Source: Metarhizium brunneum (taxonomy: Eukaryota > Ascomycota > Sordariomycetes > Hypocreales > Clavicipitaceae). From it: 64,000 nt of DNA. The first letter of the stretch is position 1. The number at the start of each line of letters is the position of its first letter. Under the pieces are notes generated by a model, which had not been told where the DNA came from, did not search any database, and worked only from the letters and a program-made list of their open reading frames with translations. The stretch lies in the NCBI RefSeq assembly GCF_013426205.1, contig NC_089422.1, forward strand, positions 62,001-126,000, written 5' to 3'. A program made the position numbers and the translations under genes. Below, piece by piece: positions 37,849 through 48,987 of the stretch.

Positions 37849-39501
37849 ATGCTGAGCGCCATCGATTACATTTCATCCGTAAATGCTGGAGAAATATTTA
37901 AATGTTTACCAAACTTCGTTATCTATATCCGCTGTTCTTACAACTCCTTCCTGCTAGACAAGATAGTCGGTGGCCTTGTTTACTTCAGCATGGCGCTAGT
38001 GTATGTACCTACATCTTGACATATTATTGATTGTGGTTTATGAGACCCACGCTAACAGTTGACTTTAATAGCTTTGAAACAGTTGTTTCTCAAGTCAAGT
38101 GGATTATTCAGGCAAGTACTCCAATTCCTGCTAGCGTGATCGATTCTAACAACTTCACGTAGAGTCTCGTTGCAAAATGGAGCAAGGCATACCAATCATC
38201 CATTGCAGTTCAAGACGAATATTCCATAGACAAAGATTACCACAGGAGATTATGGGATGACGATGTCGGGAACATGCTCACCTCAATGATGAGGCTGGCT
38301 GGATATCCCGAAGAATCTCAAGCCATACATCGAGTTTTCTTCAATCAACACGTGGCACGGTCGCTTGGACCATATCCGACAAAAATGAAGGACAGATTGT
38401 TCTGGCATAGTTTCATGACTGATGACCATACACCACTGGAAATGAGTTGGAGCTGGTCCGACGATAGCGATACACCAGTCGTTCGATACGCAGCCGAGCC
38501 CATAGGTTGGCTTGCAGGCACTGCGTCAGATCCATTGAACAGCAAAGCCACTGTTGTCTGCCTCGGAGATACTCTTCCCTGGGCTCCGAGTTTAGATCTC
38601 AAATGGTACAAACACTTCTTGAGAAGTCTTGTCGCTGACACCAAGGACGAGCCGTCGGCGCGGCCTTTGGCGGCAGAGCCACTCTCGCAGACCTTTATCG
38701 CATTCGATCTGGAGAAAGAGAGCATGACGGTAAAATACTATTTTCTTCCGTCATTAAAGTCGGCTGTTTGTCACAAAACAAACTTCGAGCTGATTGAAGA
38801 AAGCATTTTGAAAATGCCCGAAGCCGACAACTCTGTGACCTCCTGCCTGGACACAATCACCACATATATACGCTCCCAAACTCCCGACAATCAACTGCAT
38901 GTTGAGATATTCGCAATCGATTGCGTGAGTCCAGCCGAATCCCGTCTCAAAATCTACGTTCGGTCAAGAAATACAACCTTCGACGGCATGCTTGACGTCA
39001 TGACTCTCGGGGGTCGCACGTCCAAGTTTGCTGATGAGACAGTTGGATCTTTGAGAGAACTTTGGTGCGCCTGTTTTTCTGTAGAAAATACAAAAGAGGC
39101 CATGTCGCAGCCACTGAAAAACAAAAATCACCGTACAGGAGGTCTTCTTTACTACTTTGAGTTGAAGCCGGGGGCAAAAATGCCAACCTCAAAGGTTTAC
39201 CTGCCAGTCAGACACTACGCTGAATCCGATGATCAAGTTGCGCGAGGATTATCAGATTATCTCTTGAAGCGAGGGAAATGCCTGAATGGAAGATTACCAT
39301 ACTATGACGGGGTTGCCAAGCTATGGTGAGTCGAGAGATTTTGCGTATGGGCATCACATTTACTAACTTTGCATCGATAGTAAGCACAGGAGTTTAAAAG
39401 ATGGCTTGGGTTTTCAGACGTATATTACATGTGCCGTCAAAAACGGCGCCGTGTCTGTCAATGCATACTTTAACCCGGAGACATGTCGCGAAATTGTGTA
39501 A
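37849..39501 (+). CDS. DMATS-family aromatic prenyltransferase (SirD-like)
   Basis: Four exons (37849-38000, 38072-38111, 38163-39325, 39381-39501) sum to 1476 nt, 491 aa. The core from about residue 70 has DMATS features: WDDDVGNMLTSMMRLAGYPEES, then YPTKMKDRLFWHSFMTDDHTPLEMSWSW (the indole/phenol-side Glu in PLEMSW), regularly spaced basic/Tyr strands (MTVKYYFLP, LKIYVRS, LLYYFELKPG, KVYLPVRHYA) and the C-terminal GFQTYITCAVK strand. These build the PT-barrel and the diphosphate-binding Lys/Arg/Tyr set. SirD, the family member in the sirodesmin cluster, O-prenylates tyrosine; the same acceptor is likely but not proven here. Unusual points: an N-terminal extension of about 70 residues with a hydrophobic segment (VGGLVYFSMALVF), and a second intron with a GC donor (GCAAGT). 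Confidence 0.85.
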
Positions 39502-40218
39502 TTGGAGGCCAATGTGTAGCGTAGTCTCATGTTTTAGAAATGCTTGAAATACGATGAATTTTGTATCTGTGCAATTTGACACAAGGTATGGGCTTGACAA
39601 TGGCAATGGTCGTGCTGTCGGTATTCCAACTATCTGATATGATGAGAGGTCGAAGTTTCAGTCGGAGCTGTGGACAATGTGGCAGAATTTGGTATATACC
39701 ACTTGCATAAATGGCTGTCCCTTTCGGCTAATAGAAGCACTTGAAGCTTTGAACACTCTGGTATAACACTTGACTTGTAAAGTGTCGCGCGTGCAGTGAT
39801 TTGGTGTCAATAGCATTCCTATTCATTACCCTGCTGTAGTTATTGGACACAGAAAATAGAAGTATTCCGTCCTAGCAACACTTTCTGCAGACCGTAATAA
39901 CTGCCGACTTCCACATGGACGCCCTAAAGATGTATGACTGCTCAATAAAGATATCGGAGGATCTGGAGTCAAATCGGAGAAATGCTGCCGAAATGTCGGT
40001 CTCGGTGATTATGGGCAGGCTCGGTGCCGGAATCGCCGATAAAGGGTGGCGGGTCTCATCATCATCCTCACCAAGGGCAAGCTTATGTCAATAGCATCTA
40101 AGCGGCATTATATCACTGCGCTGCAAGAGTTACCACAGTTACCGAATTGACTCTGTGTGATCAGACTTGTTTCTCATGGCCCGATTGACTGGCAGCTCTG
40201 TAACCGCTAGACCTAACC
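39502..40218. promoter_or_regulatory. Intergenic promoter region of the P450 gene
   Basis: 717 bp with no gene. Between about 39,950 and 40,045 there is a dense run of TCGG and CCGA half-sites, including CCGAAATGTCGG and the near-palindrome TCGGTGCCGGA. These resemble the TCGGN3CCGA element proposed for SirZ/GliZ-type regulators, but no exact copy is present. Confidence 0.35.
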
Positions 40219-42095
40219 ATGACAGCGATATTAACTACCACTCTCCTTAAGAACGTACTGCCAATACTGGCTGTACTAGTTTTGGTACGTCTATGTAAGC
40301 CAGGAACAGCTCAGTGGGTAGTCGAGAGCATTGTAACGGTAAATACACCCAGTCTTGGCATATCGTTTCTTCAAGCTCACTGACTAAAGATGCCTGCAGA
40401 AACTTCTATTGTTTGTCCATCCTGTACGAGACGACCAGGGAAACCAAATTCCTGGGCCCAATTGGCAATGGCTGAATGGACAGACGTTGGACAAGTTCCT
40501 AGATGGCAGAGGAAAGGCTCAAGAGTGGCAGAAGTTTGGCCAGATTTACCGAATTTGGGCTTGTTCCAATCCGGAAATGTACGTTTCACCAAGCTGCAGC
40601 CATCTCAGCAAGAAATTTTATCCTCCTTGTCTGACTGAACTGGCGACAGCGTCATCACAAAGCCCGAGGATGTCAGGGCATTCCATACCGACTCCAGTTT
40701 TCATAACAAGGCCCAGTCAAGCAATGCCGGATGGCTGTTTCACCAGCTGTTGGGAGAATGTATGGGTCTCATCAACGGAACTCGATGGAACAAGGTCCGC
40801 TCTGAGTTCGGACCAGCCTTCATTCATTCTGCCGTGGTTCAGAAAGCTCTTGACATAAGCAAAGATGCCAAGCGCTTTATTGGGAACTTTGGCACATCAC
40901 CTGTACTTACAATGCATGCCGCAAGCACGGTGTCGCGATTTCCATTCTTTTGCACAGCTAGCCATCTGTATGGGGAGCTCAGTTGTGAAGAGCAGCTCGA
41001 GTTATGGGAACTTGGCCAGCGCAATCTGCAAATGATGGGACATATACTGTCAGGCGGACTGTTCAGGTTCCCCATCGCCCGTTACTTCCATAGAAGTGCC
41101 GCCCATCGTCTCGAGAGTTTTTCGCACGATTGGACACAGTTCAATCGACGCATCTACCACAAAAGACTCAACAATGGCTTTCAACCACCCATCGTTTCCA
41201 TCTGGCAGAAAGTCCTTGATGGCACCTTGACTGAAGAAGAGGTAAGCAGTCACGTGATCAAGTATAAAATCTGCAGTTTTGACACGAGACAGGTCGTCCA
41301 TACCCTCAGTGAGATCCTGTTTGCCAACTTGGATGTTTCAACGGGCAATCTGTCATGGCTTGTGATATACTTGGCAAAGTACAAAGACATACAGAACCAG
41401 CTTGTGCAAGAGCTCAAGCAGAATGAGAAGGATTTGGACAGCTACTGCTCACGAAAAGATACGTTACTGGCGTATTCCGTCTTGGAAACACTTCGGCTTC
41501 GTCCTTTTACGGGTAAGAAAAGTCACGAGCTGAATTGGAGTAGGCGCACAGCTGACCTTACGGTGCAGTATTTTCTATACCCGAGAGTTCTCCTAAAGAC
41601 AAGGTGCTCCAAAATTTTAGAGTACCTCGAAACGTGAGTGGCGTTATTTCGTGAATTCGCTGGTCACATCCAACTAACACTTCCAGACGTCTGTTGTTGT
41701 CAACACGTTAGCCATCAACTACAACCGCGAGTTCTGGGGTGAGAAAAACGAGATCTTCGACCCTAATCGGTTCAGGTCAATCAAAAACCTTGAGGTGAGT
41801 TTTATATACAAAATTAATTATTCGAGGCGGACTGGGTGCTCATCTATTATATCAGCTACGATACAACTTGTTCGCTTTCGGCCTGGGAAGTAGGAAATGC
41901 TTGGGATCACATTTTGCAGAGATGATGATGAAGTACTTTGTCATTCATTTGCTCGATTTGTACTCCCTAGACATCCCTGTAGATAAGAAGGCGAGAAAGG
42001 AGGATACGTCTATGGATACCTGGGTACCCATCCCAGATATGGAAATTATACTGCGCAGACGACCATTCAGTTTGTTCCAAAGCCAAATGGGGTGA
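40219..42095 (+). CDS. gliC-like: Cytochrome P450, GliC-like
   Basis: Seven exons (40219-40338, 40400-40578, 40650-41241, 41293-41512, 41569-41633, 41687-41794, 41856-42095) give 507 aa. The N-terminal membrane anchor [12 protein letters not shown] is followed by the proline-rich IPGPNW hinge. Inside are the I-helix region [12 protein letters not shown] and the K-helix ETLRLRP (Glu-Arg pair). The PERF-like NRFRS and the heme loop [12 protein letters not shown] (Cys ligand at about 442) close the fold. It is ER-bound. GliC-type P450s oxidise the diketopiperazine alpha carbons so that glutathione can be added. The third intron is 51 nt, a multiple of three with no stop, so retention would insert 17 residues; removal gives the better family fit. 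The gene follows the prenyltransferase on the same strand. Confidence 0.88.
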
Positions 42096-42361
42096 GGAAG
42101 ACACATTCAAGGTAGAAATAAACTATCAAGCCTGTGTTACGGCTGTTTCATATCTGACTATGGTGTAAAATTGTTCTTCAAAAAGAAGCACATTGGGCAT
42201 TCTTGACCTCTTGATATCACTTACTGTCCAAGTACTATTTTGAGACGACGGAAGTTTCACAATATTGCACATAATCTGTTTCAAGAACCAATATATAAAT
42301 GCAAAATTTAAATGCCACGGTTAGAGCGAGGATATCCCTTCACTACCAAAGATTACACAAG

Positions 42362-43172
42362 TCATCGACCGTGTACTCGAATTTCCTCTTCAGTCATTCC
42401 CAGCCTATTGTTCTCAAACATAGCCTTCTCGATGTAAGGCAGCTTATCAACAGCTTCACTCCACGCCTTTGTCTTTGGCCAGTTATCAAAATCAATCTTG
42501 GCATTTTTCGCAACCCTAGGGTTGGCTAGGGGTTGAATAGCAAAATCGGCAAGGGTCGGGCGATCGGCCAAGGCCACCCATTTCTGGCCAGGCTCGCTCA
42601 GCCTCTTTTCCAAGATGTCATATTCTCGTTTGATGGCAGCTTCGATGACTTGAAGTGCGGGGGCAAGTTGGGGATCGTTGCGCAACTTGAGCCACCACTC
42701 GCCCGTGGCCCCCAAGCCTGCAGCGTACGCAATGAGCCAGTTCATGACCTGGGCGCGCTCGATTGCCGTCTTGCCAATGTAGAGGCCGTCTTTGTCGTAT
42801 TTTTCACAGAGGTATATCAGCATCGAAGTGCTGTCGAAAACGTTCAATCGCCGCTTCTCCCCATTCCCGGCTTCAAAGACATCAACATCCTCCATGGCGG
42901 GAAGCTGCTTGTAGGGATTGATTTCATGATACCAAAGCTCGTCTGGCAGAGATTTAATCAGGTGAATTGAGTAAGGGATTTTAAGAGCTTCAAGAATCAT
43001 GAGAGGCTTGAGACTGTTGGCGGTTGGGGCCGGAATAGCTGATTCAGGATTAGCACAGGACACGTCTTGGGCCAGGGGCTGGGAGCTCGATTGTCATACC
43101 CTTCCGCACGTAAAGAACTAATTTGTCCTGAGGGACATCGGGATGTCTGGAATTGTCTTTCTGCGAGCCCAT
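42362..43172 (-). CDS. gliG-like: GliG-like glutathione S-transferase
   Basis: Two exons, 43172-43100 and 43038-42362 (61-nt intron), give 249 aa. The thioredoxin-fold N-terminal domain spans KLVLYVRKAIPAPTANSLKPLMILEAL, the cis-Pro INPYKQLPAME and the glutathione-gamma-Glu-binding FDSTSMLIYL motif. The helical C-terminal domain contains LADRPTLADFAIQPL, matching the N-capping box of GSTs. The plan fits the fungal GST/Ure2-like group that includes GliG, which forms bis-glutathionylated diketopiperazines, the sulfur-introducing step of ETP synthesis. It is convergent with the P450 gene (266 bp between stops). An exact TCGGN3CCGA palindrome lies 300 bp upstream of the start. Confidence 0.87.
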
Positions 43173-43471
43173 GTTGATATCTTGCGGGATGAAACCGTGA
43201 ATGATGTAATTGTTCACTGTGGCAAGGTGTCGTGGAGATGATTGTTGCGATTCTATAACCTAGAAGACGATGATTGTCAAAGACTTGTTCAGTGCCCCGG
43301 CAAGGTTTCGAGTAGCTAATGTGCGACCGTATTCGAGCACAGACACATCGGCCACAAAGGGATTTGACGCTTTACGGCGCGACACGGCGCGGTGGTTTCG
43401 GAAAATGAGCTTTGGTGTAATCGCATACACAGCTTAGTACTCCGAGCCAGGTGCCGAGAAATAAGCACCGG

Positions 43472-43482
43472 TCGGAGGCCGA
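43472..43482. promoter_or_regulatory. Candidate GliZ/SirZ-type palindrome TCGGAGGCCGA
   Basis: An exact TCGGN3CCGA palindrome, flanked by ACCGG and CCCGGT that extend the dyad imperfectly. It sits 300 bp upstream of the GST start. This motif has been proposed as the target of the sirodesmin and gliotoxin cluster regulators. With a GliZ-like gene at the right end of the cluster, a regulatory role is plausible but untested. Confidence 0.45.
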
Positions 43483-43794
43483 CCCGGTGATTTAAATAAG
43501 TGCGTTTACAGCGGTTCGGATATTCACGTATAGAACATACTATGGCGCAGGGAAGCGGTGTGTATACTGGCGCAGTGAAACTTTGACAGATGACCAAGGA
43601 AAAGATGAAGCGCTGCGAAACTAGTATCGTCATGCAGCAGGAGAATATAGTGGTGTTTTTAGAGATTTGGTATAGAAATTCCTCTGTATTATGATATGAA
43701 TAACTCTATGTAAAAATACTTGCCAAAACAGACTGTGGGAGTAGCTTAAGCTGGGTAGAAAATCCTTCATTATGTCATTGCGACACATATAGAC

Positions 43795-45490
43795 CTAAGG
43801 CTCCTGCTCTTCTCGGGATTGACTTGCTTTTGGCATCTTCACAGATCGCCACTGGATGCCAACCGCACCGAGCAAGGTTGCCGCACATAAGCCAGTGACG
43901 ATGAGGAAAACGACGCCAATGACATGAGCATAGACGGGTATGACTTTCGGGAGTTGGTCCGGATCAAAGAGGTTCTTGAAATCAGTCAAGCCGCCTTGGA
44001 TGATTTTGCGGGTATCGAACCCTGGCAAAACATTGGCGACGCCCGTGGCAAGCCTATTCAGAAAGACATTCTGTGAAACAGCCACAAAGATGGCTCCGCC
44101 CAACATTTGCATCATGTTGATGAAGGCGACCCCGAAAGGCACGTCTCCTTCAGCAAGGACATGCTGCGCGCATACTATGGGTTGTTGGAGACCGAAGCCT
44201 ATGCCAAAACCGAGCAGCGCCTGATATCCGATCCATTTCGGCTGAGGCGTGTCTACGTCGAAAGTCGAGATGAGGCCAGCACCGACAGAGGCCAGCAGCG
44301 TGCAGAGCAGCATGGAGGGATTGTAATAGCCCGTAATGTTTGTGATGATGCCAGAAATGATGGACATGACCAAGAATCCCAATATCAGCGGCATGACCAT
44401 GACACCCGACGAAAGCGCCGAGGCGTTTTTGATGGCCTGGAAGTAGATGGGCAAGTAGGTAACCGCGATGAACATGGCTCCCGAGCTGCAGAGGGCGAAG
44501 ATGGAGGCGAACCAGATGTTTCTGTTCTGGATAATGGTGGTGGGTATCGCGCGCGACTTGGGTAAGAAGATCTGTATAGTCAAGAAAATAGCCGTCAAGA
44601 CGGCGAAAACGACGAGCATGGCAACGACACGGCCATCGCTCCATGGGTAGACGGCGCCTCCCCATTGAAGGCCCAGCACGAGACAGACAAGTGCGACAAC
44701 AAGGATGAGGATTTCGGGAATCCTGGCGTAGGCAAGTTTTTCCTTGAAGGTCCAATTGGCGTATTGGGCGTCGATGGGGGTGGTAACGAAGAATGTGAGA
44801 ATGACGCCGGTGATGACACCAAGAGGGACGTTGATGATGAAGCACCACCTCCAGGTTGCGCCGTCGGCAAATGCACCACCGATAAATGGACCGCACAAGC
44901 TGGCAATGCCAAACATGCCTGTGGTTATACCAAGCAGAGCCGGGCGCCGCTCCATGGGGGCCGCATGAACCAGAACAAGTGTGCTTCCTGGGAATATGCC
45001 TGCGGCACCGAGGCCCGCGATGGCTCGGCCCACGATGAGGGCCGTCGAGTTTGGGGCGGCAGCGCATATAACAGAGCCCAGCTCGAAAATTGCGAGGGCG
45101 ATCAAGAGGACAATTTTGACAGACAGGGTGGTGTAGAGCTTGCCATAGGCGATTTGGAAGGAAGACGTGGTGAGGAGATAGGCTGTGGTGTACCAGCCCA
45201 CATCCTCGATGGCTTTGAACTCATTTGTGATGATGGGCACTGCCGTGGTGATGACGGTTTGGTCCTGCAAACTGGCTCAGTTATCCTGTCCAGGGCAACA
45301 AGTGGCGTCTGCAGCGGCTTACCAGCCCACAGAGAAATAGCGACAAGCAGAGCGACGCAACAATGATGACGAGTTTGAAGCCAGAGGCATATTCCTTCCT
45401 CCGCTCCGCTCCATCGACGTTGATGTCCCGCTCGGCCGTGCTGGCTTCCGGCGTCGTCTGGCCGTGTTTCTCAGCTTCGCTGCCCGACAT
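43795..45490 (-). CDS. gliA-like: MFS exporter, DHA2 14-TM drug:H+ antiporter type
   Basis: Two exons, 45490-45323 and 45264-43795, give 545 aa. After a hydrophilic N-terminal tail of about 36 residues come 14 predicted membrane helices. The first carries the motif-D1-like LCLSLFLCGLDQTVITTAVPIITNEF, with the membrane Asp in DQT. Motif A variants (AYGKLYTTLSVK) follow helix 2, and motif C is GAAGIFPGSTLVLVHAAPMERRPALLG with GxxxGPFIGG. This is the family of toxin-efflux pumps such as GliA and SirA. It probably exports the cluster product through the plasma membrane. It is divergent from the GGCT gene. Confidence 0.9.
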
Positions 45491-45574
45491 GGTATCCGAG
45501 GCGCATCACCTTGTACACTTGCGCAGACTGTAAGGGAAAATGCAAAGACGAGAATCAAGCTCCAAGGTGGATGC

Positions 45575-45604
45575 AAAAAAATAAAAATAAATAAATAAAT
45601 AAAC
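45575..45604. repeat. A-rich (AAAT)n microsatellite
   Basis: Run of AAAAAATAAAAATAAATAAATAAATAAA in the promoter between the MFS and GGCT genes. It is an ordinary simple repeat. Confidence 0.8.
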
Positions 45605-45910
45605 ACCAACAAAACGAAGCACAGGAGACGAGCAGGAGGCTCTTTCAGGCGTGCCCGGAAACTTTGTCGGAAACTTGTCGGAGACTAAGTGACACGGACG
45701 AGACAGCACGAGGCTCTGCCATGCAGCGATGGTGGCATGCATCTTTGCCGACACACCGAGTTGGATAGAATAAAGGAGCTACGACCACCATAAATGCCAC
45801 TCGAGCCTGACAAAGGGCCATGGAATGAAAACAGCCTGGCCTTTGGTGATTATCGCCCGCGCTGCTTCCCCCACGACACCACAGTCACCAGACGTTTCTG
45901 GACCATATTG

Positions 45911-46861
45911 ATGACCATGGACATGACGACAAGCCCCGACGGGCCGGCATGGTACTTTGGGTACGGAGCCAACATGGCTGCGTCAGTCTTCATCGAGAGG
46001 CGCAAAATCCGGCCGCTGCGCACTGAAGTGGCTTACATCCCGTCTCACGCACTGTGCTTCAATGTACTCGGCATACCTTACGTCGACCCTGGCAACGGCG
46101 GAATACGGCCCCTCTGTCCGGAAACCACCGACCCAACGGCTTGCGTGCATGGAGTTGCTTACCTCCTTACCCCGGAAGATCTCAAAAAAGTGGTATTGAG
46201 CGAAGGGTGCGTTCCAAGCCCGTGCCGGTGGTTGCGCCTCGGACCAGACCCTTCAATGTTCAATGCGACTACATGTACATAGAATGAAGCAGCATCAGCT
46301 TGGCTAACCAGATGCGGCTCACAGCGGAGGAATCGCATACAACGTGGTCCAGCTAAATGCGAAGCTACTGCAGGACGGGTCGACTATCCAGGTGAATACC
46401 CTGATGGGCAGACATAATGTCGCTGCTCAGAGCGAGCGACTTCCGTCGACGCGGTACATTGTAAGCACTCTCCCTGCCCCATCCTCTCTCCGTGCTTTCG
46501 GGACATCGCTTGAACTTGCCCGACTAATGGAGCGGGGATTCGTTTCTCGATTCTCCAACAGGGCGTTTTGACCCGAGGCGCGCATGAGCAGAATTTGCCG
46601 CAATGGTACCAGCAGAAACTGGCCAACCAGCCGACGTACCGGCCCAAGAGTGGCTGGTGGTTCCAGCTGGGCGTGACGCTATTCCTGTGGCCATGGACGC
46701 GAGCGGGAGTCATTACGGAAAGATTGGTCTACAAGTACCAGGGTTCTGATGGCCACGTCCCGGCATGGTTTTTGTTTATTTTCGACTGCTTACTGCGCCT
46801 CATGTGGGCACAGCATGATTACTTTCATGGCCCAATTTTTGGCCGCGGGGACGGGCGGTAG
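45911..46861 (+). CDS. gliK-like: GliK-like gamma-glutamylcyclotransferase
   Basis: Three exons, 45911-46206, 46325-46460 and 46562-46861, give 243 aa. An upstream in-frame ATG at 45794 would add 39 unconserved residues. The GGCT-fold start WYFGYGANM matches the substrate-loop YxxYGSNM motif, followed by the domain strands YIPSHALCFNV and GIAYNVVQL. The C-terminal about 50 residues (GWWFQLGVTLFLWPWTRAG, FLFIFDCLLRLMWAQHD) are hydrophobic, suggesting a membrane tether as in other ETP GGCTs. In the pathway it removes the two gamma-glutamyl groups as 5-oxoproline. I do not see a confidently placed catalytic Glu. The 3' end converges on the dipeptidase gene across a T19A11 tract. Confidence 0.82.
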
Positions 46862-46890
46862 ATGGGAATCAAGCAAATGGTGTTGAAGGG

Positions 46891-46930
46891 TTTTTTTTTT
46901 TTTTTTTTTAAAAAAAAAAAGAAAAGAAAA
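46891..46930. repeat. T19A11 homopolymer dyad between convergent genes
   Basis: Nineteen T followed by eleven A, then GAAAAGAAAA, between the stop codons of the convergent GGCT and dipeptidase genes (85 bp apart). It could act as a poly(A)/termination element for both; the exact length is vulnerable to sequencing error. Confidence 0.6.
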
Positions 46931-46946
46931 TTGTTCCTGCTGCATA

Positions 46947-48459
46947 CTACCCTATGTTCCCATGTGGCTTGTCATGCTCGGCATTAGGATACAGTCTTTT
47001 CACATGGGTCCGAATCCCATCATCCCACAACTGAGGCACTTTATCCTCCAAAACAGAAATCGACCGACAGTGCGAGGCAGCAAATTCCTCCACGTCCCTC
47101 AACACCCTTATCAGGTTGAGGCCAATGACTCTTTCCACATCTTGAGGAGAGATGCCCCTCTCTAGCATCCTCGCCACGACATTGGGGTATTTGGAGACGT
47201 CTTCCAGACCCTGAACGTGAGTTGGCATGCCGTCGAAATCCGAGCCCAAACCCAAGTGATGATAGCCTATCCTGTCTCCGACGTACACAATGTGGTCCAC
47301 GACGTCGTCGACTGTAGACTTTTCGGGCTCTTTGTTTGTCAGCCATGGAATGAAGCTAATCATGATGATGCCCCCATTTTCTTTGAGTAGATCCAGAACA
47401 TGGTCCGGCACATTTCGGGCATGAGGGACTAGAGCATAGCTTGATGTAGGAAAATAAACTCGAGTTAGCGAGAATGGCATGTCATTGTGCTTGTGGCTTT
47501 CTGTACGCACGCAGATGAGTGTGAAAAGATTACTGGTGCCTGTGACACATTCAACGCATCAACCATGGCTGCTTCGCTGACATGGGATAAATCCACGATC
47601 CTGATATAGCACGTCAACCTAGTCCGAAAATGGACGCCATGCGAATTTTGCTTCTTACATTCCTATGCGGTTCATCTCACGCACCATGTCCCTCCCGTGA
47701 GAAGAAAGTCCATGGTGAACGGGAGCCTTGGACGTCTGTTGGCGTAAGTACTCTGCAGACGTTGAGCGCCAGAAAGGGGGCCACTCACGGCGCTGTCCAC
47801 GTAGAGATTATTCTTCCCATGCGCCAGAGTGACGTAGCGGACGCCAAGTCTGTGGAAGATGCGCAGGGCGCTGCTACTATTCCCTATCTGGTGCAAGCCC
47901 TCTGCGCCCATGAGACTGGCACATTTGCCGCTCTTGAAGATGCGCATAATGTCTTGTGATTTCTGGACAATCTCGAGCTTGTCAGGGTACAAGTCGACTA
48001 TGCGGTACAACAAGTCAATCTGCTGCACCGTGTCCCGCAGGCTGCAGAGGTGAAGGGCATCCGAGAAGTCATCTTCCTCCTTTGGGCTGAAGCCGTTGTC
48101 AGAAACATGGTCGTTCTACCGGGTCAGACGCTTGAAAAGAACAACAACTGCACCATTCAACGTAGACGCTCCAGAAGACAGCGCCGGCTCGGCCTTCGAC
48201 CAGTCTTTTCAAGTCGACATGGCCTGCGAGGTCCCGCTGGGGCTCGAAACGCTCATCGACGTGGAAGTCGTAATAGGCTCGAATCATGTGCATCCAGTCA
48301 TTGTGTCCGTCTTCTGGGAGGTCAGCAATACGGAAAATGTTGACGTTTCGGAACATCGGCAGGCAAGAACAAAGGGTGGATACCTATCAGAGGTACCCTG
48401 GACATCAACTCCAGAGCCTGCTCGAGACTGGAATGCTCCGGCGAACCCATCTTGTCCAT
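46947..48459 (-). CDS. gliJ-like: GliJ-like membrane dipeptidase (family M19)
   Basis: Six exons (48459-48384, 48313-48154, 48086-47789, 47735-47659, 47600-47511, 47439-46947) sum to 1194 nt, 397 aa. Metal-site motifs: EDGHNDW (His29, Asp31), the bridging Glu in SLMGAEGLHQIG, the His in VDLSHVSE, and FSHSSA. LGLGSDFDGM supplies the distal Asp. TLAHGKNNLYVDSA matches the family TL-H-N core. M19 dipeptidases bind two zinc ions; GliJ/SirJ cleave the Cys-Gly bonds of the bis-cysteinylglycyl intermediate. Start ATG 48459 is chosen because the frame has no earlier ATG. There is no signal peptide, so it is intracellular, as expected for the pathway. Confidence 0.87.
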
Positions 48460-48987
48460 GATGACGAGGCTTTGGCGCTGGGCCTCGGGCGGTTTCAAGC
48501 TGCCGCTTACGGTCAAGTATTTAATCTCGTCTATCCCAGACGACGCGCACGCTGGGCACGAGGGACGCTATCGAGTTTGGTTGCAACTTGCAGAAACCAT
48601 TGGAGTTGACCTTTAACTACATATGTACTTAGTGCGCTTGGCAGCGGGCGTGGGCCATCGGCATGCTTTGCTGCACGGGTAGTACATTCGGCGACTCAGA
48701 ATGCTTGTTTAATTTCCGAGCCAATCTGTTGTTTTGACATTAAAGGGCAGCCGTATATATGAGACCAGACAGTAGTACATGTACCATGTAACAGACACTA
48801 CCCCACATGCTTCTCCCCGTGATAATACCCGTCGACATACTACCCGTTGACAGCCAAGTCCTGGGTACATACTCGTGTAAGTGTAGCTCTTCCACCTTGC
48901 ATGTAGTGTCGACACCACTAGGCGCGATGTCCACTTTTTATAGCGTCAACGGTCTATCAACGGTCTAAGTAGGTGGCAAAATCGACT

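Noticed and set aside
44665..45366. 233-codon plus-strand frame
   Set aside because: Antisense to the MFS transporter; Gly/Glu/Asp-rich shadow with no domain, while the minus strand has 14 clear membrane helices.
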